A DNA stretch of 64,000 nucleotides from Aplysia californica. Lineage: Eukaryota > Mollusca > Gastropoda > Aplysiida > Aplysiidae. Shown piece by piece: positions 32,501-64,000 of the stretch. The DNA lies in NCBI RefSeq assembly GCF_000002075.1, contig NW_004797751.1:387178-451177 (forward strand). Reading direction: 5' to 3'. Within the stretch, counting starts at the first letter, position 1. Every line of letters begins with the position of its first letter. The position numbers and the translations under genes are program-made. The notes under the pieces are model-generated. The model did not search any database. It saw only the letters and a program-made list of their open reading frames with translations, and had not been told where the DNA came from.

Positions 32501-33029
32501 GGAGGGACTTAGATTCGAACCTAAAGGAGACGCGATACAGCTGGCCACTGGTGGAGATGATAGCCCAGGACACACACATGTACATGAAGGGAGAGCTCTT
32601 GTTGGTGGTACACGTGGCCTATATACTTTGGCATCAGGTGAGAAAAGCTAATGATGATGATGATGATGACAAGAATATGTTGTACAGTGTAAAAACCTTC
32701 CATGCTTCACTTTTTTGTTCTACTTACTCTTACAGACTGATGGTGTAAGTGTAACGGGGCTAGTTATTCTGGGTGAAGTAGATTGTTCTAATATTGTTGG
32801 CTTTCATCTTGGAATTGATGCTGATGAAGTTTTGCAAGTAAAAATCCATATTTCAGAAACAGCGGAAATTTCAAATTTAACTTACCATGATGATGATGAT
32901 GATAACGATGATGAATTTTTTCATAACTTTGGAAATTGTATTGTACATGTAACAAAATACATAAATACTACTTTTCCTCAATGTCATCAGCATTATCCCT
33001 ATCCTTTCCCACAGACTCGATAATTGTAA
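32501..33029. other. Intergenic with GAT microsatellites
   Basis: (GAT)n at about 32649-32670 and 32889-32917. The frame across 32292-32651 is part of repeat R1 and its flank, not a recognisable protein. Confidence 0.5.
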
Positions 33030-33268
33030 TTGTATGTGTTTTTCGACCCCATTGACACAATAAAGATCATTTAGACAGCGGGCTGCTTCCAACCTGCCTG
33101 ACTGAGCCAACCTGGGCTGAGACTGAGAGGACAGGGATATGTCCCAGCAAAAAATCAGAGATCATCGATTTTTTTAAAACCACCTTACACAGGAATAGGG
33201 AATAGGCCTCACACCTTTTGCTTGCTAAGGACGAAGAGCCTAACCACTAGACCACAGACATCAGTCTG
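33030..33268 (-). mobile_element. SINE-E copy
   Basis: GTATGTGTTTTTCGACCCCA, AAAGATCATTTAGACAGCGG, CCTGCCTGACTGAGCC, head complement CCTAACCACTAGACCACAG. Confidence 0.8.
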
Positions 33269-33678
33269 GTTCACAAGCTAAACCAAAAAAAAGCAGTTAA
33301 AAGTGACATCATTAAGAAGGTGCACATTTTACTGGGGGATTGAATACACTGGAGTCCACTAACATTGAAAATCTGCGGGATCACCGTATTTGCTTCATAT
33401 TAGAGAGAGAGAGAGAGAGTTAAAACAATGAAGAAAGAAAAAATAAGAGATTCTATATTCCTTCGGTTCACCACTGTTTTGGGATTAATCCTTTGAGCCT
33501 TTGCCACCGGTAGTCAGACTGATGGTGCGTAAAACTAAAACTGTCCGTATGCCTAGCCACCACTACACTGGTGAGCAAGACCCTATCTCCAACCCAGCCA
33601 GCCTGGGACAAAATGCTCATTGAAAACAGCGTTTACTACACAGGATGTTATTGATTGTTTTGAAGGTCTTTCTGAATT

Positions 33679-33937
33679 GGTCGCTTTTAAGGACAAGCGG
33701 GCTAACCCAGATTTCGTGGGTTTCCAGAAATCTTGACCTACACCTACACCAAAAGCGGGTATTGCCCTTCCTACAGGAGAAGTTCGGTTTCATTGGTGTG
33801 TATATTGGGTTGGTTATAGAGAAAAGTCTCCTTGTCTTTTCAAAAAATGGAACAAGGGGCAAATACTTTACCTTCCGATTTTCTCAAAACAGCATTTTTC
33901 GGGAAAGCCTGCTTGTGCTTAAAAGCAACCAATTAGA
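33679..33937 (+). repeat. Dispersed repeat R1, copy 2
   Basis: GGTCGCTTTTAAGGACAAGC, GGGCTAACCCAGATTTCGTG, CATTTTTCGGGAAAGCCTGC. Runs directly into repeat R2 copy 1. Confidence 0.8.
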
Positions 33938-34165
33938 AGCTGGTAATGACGAGGACTACCCTGAGAGGGATATAATGGAAAATGATTACTGATGATCTTA
34001 AGGATTTTATAGTTACATATCGCTCAGGAGCTCCGGCAGAGGGGCACAGTAGTGTCGGTAGCCTCAGGGGGTCAGGGCTCAAAGGTCAACCAAGTTCAGT
34101 TTAAGAAGAGTCCACAGTATTTTTTCCATGCATGAAAGATTCAGTATGAATCACATTAGATATTA
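33937..34165 (+). repeat. Dispersed repeat R2, copy 1
   Basis: GGGATATAATGGAAAATGAT, ATATCGCTCAGGAGCTCCGG, CAGTATGAATCACATTAGAT. About 220 bp also found at 35780-36004. Confidence 0.8.
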
Positions 34166-34822
34166 GCGACAAAAATAATACTCTGAAAAAAAAAAAAGGC
34201 CTTGGCCGTCTGCATCAAAGATAGCTTTTGTGCCAGTCTGTCAGTTAGTCTCTATAGTTGCTGTAGAACAAATAGGCCAGTATGCATTGTGTAACAAAGC
34301 ATGTGGCTTCTTACAACTTACAGCTGTCATGAAACAGAATTCAAAATCTTTCCATGGGGGCCGGAGCTTGAAAAGCATGTAGGCCTATATCTTAGCCCTA
34401 GAATTGCCTGTTATCAAAATATGATCGAATCATTTAAAGAACATTAACTGAGTGAATGAACTATTCACAGTTTCATCATGAGAAAGTGTGAAGTAAGACA
34501 TAATATGCAAAAACGGTGAAATGGTTCAGATTTAAAGCCCCTATCTAAGATATATACATATATGTATAATGTATCACATCGTTTGATGCAAACATGACTA
34601 CTGGCAGGATCAACCAGATAGGTTTCACTTCACCAAACCTGGCTGAATGGAATGTAACATGTAATATTTTCCTTTCACCATAGTCCACAGACAACATGTC
34701 TGTATAAATCAAGCCTTCACCCTCGACACACATTCAAACTTCCTCAACATATCAATTCCATTTCTCCCGTCCAGATTTGTTTTGTCTGCCTTCCTTTCTT
34801 TTGATAAGAGAATAGAGCCATA
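34166..34822. other. Intergenic, nothing recognised
   Basis: Single-copy AT-rich sequence. Confidence 0.4.
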
Positions 34823-35259
34823 TGTGAGGCACCGTGGTGGAATCAGGCTCCCGTCAAAATAATCAAAATGAAGAAACTTGCATTTTGCTGCAGGTTTGAG
34901 AATTTTTATCAAATTTTTGTTTTTTTGGTTCAACACCTTTTATGACCATTAAAGAACTCATTTCTGAGTGGATTTTTCTTAAAAACGTTGATTAAATGTA
35001 CAATAAATGTAAATTTTCAGTTGCCGCGGACTCTTAAGCTAAGGAAATAACTATCTTTGGTGGCCATTTTCTCAATAATTTTACCTCTGAAGACAGGTGA
35101 CCCCCACCTCCTTCATTCGCAAATATCTCAACTTGTATTTAAATAAATGGATATTTTTTTTCATCTAAATAAAGACAAGTGAACAAGCTTTAAGATGATA
35201 CCAATAACTCTATATGCCCCAAAATTGACGAGAGCCCGATTCCACCACGCTGCCTCACA
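34823..35259. mobile_element. TA-flanked MITE family 1, copy 3 (best preserved)
   Basis: 437 bp with terminal inverted repeats of about 35 bp: left TGTGAGGCACCGTGGTGGAA, right TTCCACCACGCTGCCTCACA. Flanked by TA on both sides (34821-34822, 35260-35261). The TA duplication suggests mobilisation by a Tc1/mariner-type transposase. No coding capacity. Confidence 0.9.
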
Positions 35260-35319
35260 TATATTATTCCTCAAACAAGGGAGTTTCAGCATAAATGGGT
35301 TGGTAGGTATTTCACATCT

Positions 35320-35528
35320 TCCATTAATAAAATATAGATCATTTTAGGAGTTGGGCTTCAACCCTGCCTGTCACTACTGTCAGTGTCAGGATCTACTCTG
35401 GCTGAAAGGAATACGACTTTCTTGCAGAAACACAGAAACACTCTATAAGAATTCTCTCTACATAGGAATTAAACTAGGATTTTCTGCAAGAGACAGCCAG
35501 AGCGCTTACCCACTCGCTACACCACAGA
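35320..35528 (-). mobile_element. SINE-E copy, diverged
   Basis: TTAGGAGTTGGGCTTCAACC, TGCCTGTCACTACTGTCAG, head complement ACCCACTCGCTACACCACAG. Confidence 0.65.
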
Positions 35529-35779
35529 TGCTGGTAGCACAAATAGTCATGTTTAGTGATCAAAAGTTTCAATCTCCTGTGGTTCCATAATTGGGGATAA
35601 AAAATTTTTAGCACTGAACACGTTTACAAGCATAGATCAACTATTCACCAGTGTTTTATATTAGAGGAAAAAATTTGTTAATGAAAAACTGAACTGCAAC
35701 ATAAACAGAACAACAGCTTAAGAATCACCCAGCTGTACTTCAACCTCCTTCTCGCCAAGTAGATAATAAAAACAGGGGA

Positions 35780-36004
35780 TACTGGTAATGACAAGGCAAA
35801 GACTACCCTCAGTGGGATATAATGGAAAGTGATTTCTGATGATCTTATGGATTTTAATAATATATCGCTCAGGAGCTCTGGCAGAGGGGCAAGGTAGCCT
35901 CAGGGAGTCAGGGCTTAAAGGGTTAACTGTGTTCAGTTTAAAAAAGAGTCCACAGTATTTTTTCCATGAATGAAATATTCAGTATGAATCACATCAGATA
36001 TTTA
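35780..36004 (+). repeat. Dispersed repeat R2, copy 2
   Basis: GGGATATAATGGAAAGTGAT, ATATCGCTCAGGAGCTCTGG, CAGTATGAATCACATCAGAT. See copy 1 at 33937. Confidence 0.8.
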
Positions 36005-36151
36005 TAAAAAGACTTCTGTCATTAACCCTTTGCAGTTCAAACTATTAATATTAAAACTTTTGTACAATGCCCAACTAGCGTTTCCACTTTTCTGGGCGTG
36101 TCTATTGAAGACTCATCTTACGCTAAATGAAATCTGATACATGTAATACGG

Positions 36152-36343
36152 GGTGCCCATTTGGGGGATCCCGTCGGGGCGGGGCGGTTTGCTAGCCAGA
36201 TTGAAGGCGCAAAGCAGCTATCGTGGCACAAGCCGATCGCGCCCGACTCGTCACCCCAAAAAAACCCAAATGTGTTTGTTTTGAGGTGATGAGTCGGGCG
36301 ATCGACCCGAACCGACCTGACCCATCCACAATGGGCACCCAGT
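36152..36343. mobile_element. GC-rich foldback MITE
   Basis: Outer ends GGGGTGCCCATTTG and its complement AATGGGCACCC. Inner arms CGCCCGACTCGTCACCCC and AGGTGATGAGTCGGGCG meet around an A-run, so the whole element can fold on itself. It is much GC-richer than its surroundings. No ORF of note. Confidence 0.65.
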
Positions 36344-36562
36344 ATATGCCTCACTTGTTCACCTGTTTTAGGATGGTGAGATCGTGTGAATCAGAACTGA
36401 ACACAAAGAGCATTTCCACTGCTCATACTAAGGCTTCGCTATACATCACTTTTCAAAATGGCGCACGGCAGACTCTTACACCAAGCAGGTGATCTGTGCA
36501 ATTGAAAAATTACCATGCTGTACATCTATTCGCCAAGGTGCCTGCAAATAATAGATACTCGC

Positions 36563-36735
36563 TGTTTAGTTTTAGACGAGTTCTAAGGCAGTCTTTGACA
36601 ACACTTGCAACACCAATTGGTCAATAGCGTGCCAAAGAATAGAGGTGTTACTAGAGAGTTGCATATAAAGAAAAGAAGTACGATAGCGAAGATAAGGATG
36701 AAAGATGTTTGATAGGAAAGAAGCAAACGACACTG
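36563..36735 (-). mobile_element. SINE-A copy, diverged
   Basis: TTTAGTTTTAGACGAGTTCT, ACACTTGCAACACCAATTGG, GATGTTTGATAGGAAAGAAG. End lost. Confidence 0.65.
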
Positions 36736-37819
<1,084 letters not shown>

Positions 37820-37859
37820 GGGGGTTGTCTTCTACCATTATGTATGAGAGAGAGAGGGA

Positions 37860-38799
37860 GGGAGGGGAGGTCTCCTACCATGTCACTAACTCAGTGATGT
37901 AAAACAGGTGTACCCTAACCACAGTTCACCTAGAAATAAACATTTGACTTCTTTTCAATTAACAAATTTCAAAACACATTTGCCATTTCTAGGTGAACGA
38001 GCACAAAACAATCTCTACTAAACAATGACATTTTTTCATCGTCTGTAAAGGCCCAAAGTACCAATACTGATCCTAGTTCCCAGAGCCAGGAGAAATACAA
38101 GCTTGCACTTGGGGACAGGAGGCTAGCTGCTAAAAATTGAGATTCAAACGAATTTTCCTGCACTGGAATTTATAGTACAGTCAGTTTCATTTTCAAGTAC
38201 TTCACTGGCCGCGTTTTTAAAAAAAACCTGTGAGCCAAACCTTGTGAATAAACAACCGACAAAACAACTCAAAACTAGGAATGAGACATGTCGTCTTTGA
38301 GATTGCCTCAAAACAGGAAGTAATATTCACAAACTTGGGGTAAAAAATAATATTCAAATAAATTTGTCCTTAAATCAACATCGACAGCCTCATGGAAATA
38401 TAAACCACACATTTCAGTACAATACCAAGTCTTACCATAGAGCGAGCTCATCAACACTATACAACAGTATACTGTTTGTTCGAGTACAGAAAAGCACATC
38501 CACACAATAATGGCCATTTAGTACTGACAGTATATTGTGAACCGTCGAGAAATACCCCCCAATATATATTATATCTGTCGATTTCATAACACAATCAGGG
38601 CGAACCCTGCTTTCCTTGGATAAGAATTGGCCAAGACTTTGAAGACGAATAAAGCTGACAACACACCCAAAAACTAGCACATGTAAATTAATTTAGCAAA
38701 TTTGACTTTAGGGGAGTAAACTTGATTTCATTGATAAAAATCTGTCCCATCTGCTAGTTGCCCCTCTTTCCCTCCCCCCATTAAATTAAAAACGTAACA
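37860..38799. other. Intergenic, nothing recognised
   Basis: Single-copy AT-rich sequence; 38448-38520 resembles 26630-26700. Confidence 0.4.
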
Positions 38800-38928
38800 C
38801 CTGTCAGAGCCTTGTGGAATCCCACCCAGCAACAAAGGACAAAATTATTTCCCTGGTGATATTGGGACTCATATCTTTGGCATGCATGGCCACGAACCAA
38901 ACCACCACACCACCAGTTATCAAGCCAC
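38800..38928 (-). mobile_element. SINE-E-like copy, old
   Basis: ACACCTGTCAGAGCCTTGTG and head complement GGACTCATATCTTTGGCATG, AACCAAACCACCACACCACC. Weakly conserved. Confidence 0.45.
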
Positions 38929-38977
38929 GGAAAAAATTCTTAGTGCTCAAATCCTACACTGAGCAGTTTTACAACTA

Positions 38978-39442
38978 CAGTTGAACCTGTCTTAAAAGTC
39001 ATAGCGGTCACTTGAACTTACAGCCACTGTTCCCCTGACATTCTAGCGGTTTTTTCTATATTTTTACACTGTCCATAGCAGTCCTCGTCCTACGCAACCA
39101 CGTTCATGTCTAACATAGCCTCGTTCAGGCACTTTCGTGACAAGTCAGCCTCAAAACTTGCTCAGAGGGGTCACTTGCTTCAAAAGAGTTCTGCAGAACA
39201 GCCTTCAGACCGAGTTATGACGTTGAATTAATGCAAAGAAGCAGCTCTTATGAGAGCTCTTGATAATAATCTTGATGGAAATGAATTTCAAAGATGAAAC
39301 GTAAGATTTCAGATTCTAAACCTACTGCTGACTAGTAAGAGACCATAACTTGGACCCTGTCCATAGCAGCCAACTGTCTATAACATTAATTGCTTTTCTG
39401 TGATCTTGGGTGACCGTTATGGACAGGTTCAAGGTTCGACTG
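38978..39442. mobile_element. TA-type (Tc1/mariner/pogo-like) element
   Basis: 465 bp. Left end TA then CAGTTGAACCTGTCTTAAAA and GTCATAGCGGTCAC; right end GTGACCGTTATGGACAGGTT and CAAGGTTCGACTG. Non-coding. Confidence 0.65.
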
Positions 39443-39899
39443 TCCTCCCCCCCCCCCAAGACCATAGCATTACGCACAAGGAAGACCTTTAACAGCTGTA
39501 GGAGCTGGAATGTAAATAAAGGCGGCTAGAACGACGTTGAACATAGAACCAAAGTACACGGGATGATGAAAAATGATAATGGCCCTCAACTGTATTCCAA
39601 ACCAATGAAAATGAAGACAGAGTGCACCCGCTGTGGTGATCCTACATAGGCAAGATCCGTCACAGTTAAAGCTTAAGTAAAACTTAAAGAGGAGTACAGA
39701 ACTACTTTTTCCGTCACACACCATTTTGGTCACAGCATCCAAATTAAAAGTTGTGCCGGAAAAAGAATTAACTTCGGTCAACTCACTGCCTACCCATGCC
39801 ATACATGCTGCTAGAAAAAGAACTAATTTCAGTTAACTCACTGCCCACCCATGCCGAATATGCTGCTATTTAAAGTTCTGTCTCAACTGCCTACCTTTG
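39443..39899. other. Stretch with short direct repeat
   Basis: TGCTGCTAGAAAAAGAACTA and TTTC AGTTAACTCACTGCC-like words recur at 39770-39860. The 110-codon minus-strand frame here matches no family I know. Confidence 0.35.
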
Positions 39900-41348
39900 C
39901 CACAGCACAGTGCCTTTGGTTCCAGAATTCAGTTGTTGCTTTTTAAAAGCGAGTTATTATCTTAGCTATATTCATGATCTATGTCTGGTCACGTTGATTG
40001 TTAAAAATATACATTGAAATAATTGTGGGTACGGGGGTGGGAGGCAATGAGATGTTTTGTGAACAGGCAGTGAGTTCAGAAAGTAAGTATAAAAAAATCT
40101 CCCAAGGCAAAATGATTTATAATGACATTCAGAGAGCTAATCCATCACACTGCCAGACTGATTCTAAACCTTCCCATCTGCGTAGCCGTGAGCACTCAAT
40201 AAAAAAAGAAAGACAAGAGACTAAAAACAAATCACAGAAAATATAACAACTAATGATAAAGGTGGGGAGGCGGAGAAAAACAACATCTTCCTCCTAGAAT
40301 GTTTTCTTCACTTGGGGGGGGGGGGGAGAACGCAACTTATCTGTATGGGGCTCATATTATAGTCATGACGTACCAGTTTAAGCGGACTCTTGTATTTACT
40401 AGGCAGCATCGGTCATTATTAAGCACACTTGCCCTTCTTGCAAATCACCAAGATGCTCTGAGGAAGTATTTCTTTTTCACTTACATCAGTTATGTGAGCC
40501 CAAGAAACAGCTTAGCTTTAGAAAACTTGCATCACTGTCAAAGAAAAGAGGGGAGCAAGACCACACCACAGCTCACTCTGACAACTACCCACCACTTTTA
40601 CCCTTTTAAGGATGCTGACAGCATATAAAATCCAAACTCAGAGCATCATGGTGTACAGAGAACAGGTCACCAGTCTTATGCATAGAGGTTCAAATAACTT
40701 TCAATGGCAAGGTAATATAAATATAAGGTGAACCACTTTGCACACAGCAAACCTGTCATTGAACCAAGAAAAAAAATAAAATGGATTCAATGTTGATTGC
40801 AGCTAGTGGGCAAATAATAATGTATAAATATTTTTTCATAATTACACATATCAACCAACAAAGGAGGAAACAATGAACAATTTCGTAAAAACTTACCTCT
40901 CAAGTAAATCTTTTTTTTTTTATATTTACAAGATCTCACACCCTGACAACATTCAAACACAAGCAAGCACTCTCTCACTCTAAGCCAACGCGTCAACAAA
41001 CACATCATCAGAATATTACTACAGAGCCACAACGAGTGCAGTGTGTGATAATACAACAACTCAAGGCGGCTGCGGAGGCGGCGCACAGTCTTGTCACAGA
41101 TTGAGCTTACGAGAAAGGTCCGAGGTCGTTTCCTAGGGTTCAGAGTGCCGTGTGTGTGTGCGCGCGCGTGCGTGCGTGCGTGTGGAGAGCACTGCGGAAC
41201 AACACTGTGAACACTGGGGCAGAAGCGGGCGGTGCACTATCGGTGGTACTGCAGGCAATGGCAATGAGAGGTGGCTGGAGTCAGAGAACAGGCACAAAAA
41301 GAAAGGATCCCCATCACGCTGAGAGAGAGAGAGAGGGGGGTGGGCAGC
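39900..41348 (-). other. Region holding the CUL1 3' UTR
   Basis: DNA directly downstream of the CUL1 stop codon. It has no SINE, but includes GT/CG-rich sequence just after the stop, a T-run at 40910-40921 and a G-run at 40314-40326. I find no AATAAA on the minus strand, so the transcript end is not placed. Confidence 0.35.
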
Positions 41349-62944
<21,596 letters not shown>

Positions 62945-64000
62945 CTGAAAAAAAAAAAAAAAGCCCAGGAAGTTTAGAATTTATAAACAGGGATGTAAAC
63001 AGGTTTTGAAAAAAAAAGCTGGAAAATATATGGCGCGTGCGCGCACTGACTAAAATAAGAATACAATGCAGACCTGCCACTCTATGAAATCTAAAAATCA
63101 GGATGTTAGAGTAAAAAAATCAGGATCTGGTGAAAAAAATCGGGATCAACGGCAAATCAGTCATAAGGGGTACTGGGGAACGAGGATCCTGGTTCCCTTT
63201 TATGAGGAAAGTACGCAAGAGAAAACTTTTGCAGGAATAAGTTCACGTTTGGGCCTCTAAATAGAGGGAAAACTGAAAGACAGCATTACTCGAGTCGGAG
63301 TGGGATAGAGTGGGGGAGCGCAGGTTGCAGTAAAGCTGAAACTCTCGTTGTCTTGAAAATAGCTGCCACATAACTCTAATCATCCACGCAAAAAAAGCCA
63401 GTGTCTTCATACAGTAACAACGTTTGACTTCCACACTCAAAGAAAAAAAGATCGCACCAAGGTTGTTCATTTTTTTTTTCTTCTTATTCCTTTATCCTCA
63501 ATTAGTAGGTTCTACTTGTATCACGGCATGCACTTTAAGCCCAAGTGTCAAAACAATACCCCCACCTGCTCCCCCCCCCCGGTCGTCCTGGTTAAATCTT
63601 GAAAAACACCCCGACCAATGCGAATGAACTTTGCTGACCCCGACAGCCGACGGTCCCCGACACACGCGCTACTCACACGTACGAAGTCATGTCACGTGAT
63701 GCGAATGAGCATTTGAAAGTTCCACTGACGGGTCTTGATGATGGGCCCAACTAACCAGAACTCAAGACGAAGCTTGCTTTTAAACCAACAGCAGAACAAC
63801 AAATAGATTATTCTTAGGCCCATGTCATAATTGTTACAGTAATCAGGACACCATCGGAGAATTCTGGGTTATAAAAGCGAAAGTACATCTTGAGCGTATC
63901 CATGTCGGAATTCAAAATCGATACTACATCAATTTTAGTTGAAATAACGTGCGTGAGTCAACTAATAGATTCAGCATAGATGCTTTAGAAAATAGCGTTC
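62945..64000 (-). other. CUL1 intron to window edge
   Basis: No exon with the expected sequence before LALITW (human RKGIYEIYS) is seen, so the whole stretch is taken as intron. Poly-A (62948-62962), poly-T and poly-C (63570-63581) runs, and a run of GC-richer sequence at 63590-63700. No known repeat recognised. Confidence 0.55.

Noticed and set aside
39470-39802. 110-codon minus-strand frame.
   Set aside because: No recognisable domain, no splice context, and located beyond any clear exon.

Overview
This is a window of eukaryotic, intron-rich, strongly repeat-laden animal DNA. Two host genes can be read with confidence, both on the minus strand and both belonging to the ubiquitin-proteasome system. 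They are proteasome subunit alpha type-2 (PSMA2; 7 coding exons, 21525 down to 8106) and the scaffold of SCF ubiquitin ligases, cullin-1 (CUL1; 16 coding exons visible, 62944 down to 41349). The N-terminal exons of CUL1 (about 160 residues by comparison with the human protein) lie beyond the right edge. All exons were read codon by codon, with intron phases matching across every junction that can be seen. The proteins keep close to vertebrate sequences. Gene structure, intron sizes of 0.1 to 7 kb and the repeat content (tRNA-derived SINEs sharing a 3' module, many TIR elements, GA/GACA/TG microsatellites, long G/C homopolymers) suggest a lophotrochozoan, most likely a gastropod mollusc. The species call is inference.

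Layout: 1-7380 is flanking DNA without a recognisable gene (SINEs, microsatellites, a GC-rich patch near 1.2-1.45 kb). 7381-8105 is the probable PSMA2 3' UTR, with an AATAAA signal on the minus strand. 8106-21525 is PSMA2; its 6.7-kb first intron holds a MULE-like MITE with a perfect 9-bp target duplication and a 2.8-kb candidate transposon. 21526-41348 is intergenic and holds SINEs, a hAT-like element, three hAT-type MITEs, TA-flanked MITEs, duplicated segments and microsatellites, with no exon recognised. 41349-62944 is CUL1. Its introns hold a Helitron-like element, a 700-bp tandem repeat, a minisatellite grown out of a TA-type transposon, a piggyBac-like element nested in a SINE, and a TIR element nested in another SINE. 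62945-64000 is an intron or upstream part of CUL1.

Repeat families used below, sense strand defined as the one with the conserved module at the 3' end: SINE-A (about 180 bp, about 25 copies), SINE-B (tRNA-headed, about 510 bp), SINE-C (SINE-A with an internal insert of about 110 bp), SINE-D (tRNA-like, 2 copies), SINE-E (tRNA-headed, about 230 bp, about 14 copies). A, B and C end in the same module (core AAGGTCATATGAGYGCC followed by GCCGTAAAAC and a CTTACTAAAA-type tail, as read on opposite strands). A, C and E are almost all in minus orientation, the same as both genes. Several copies end 20-45 nt upstream of a splice acceptor, where their tail may serve as branch-point sequence. No CRISPR array, rRNA, true tRNA gene, retrovirus-like element or coherent new protein system was found.
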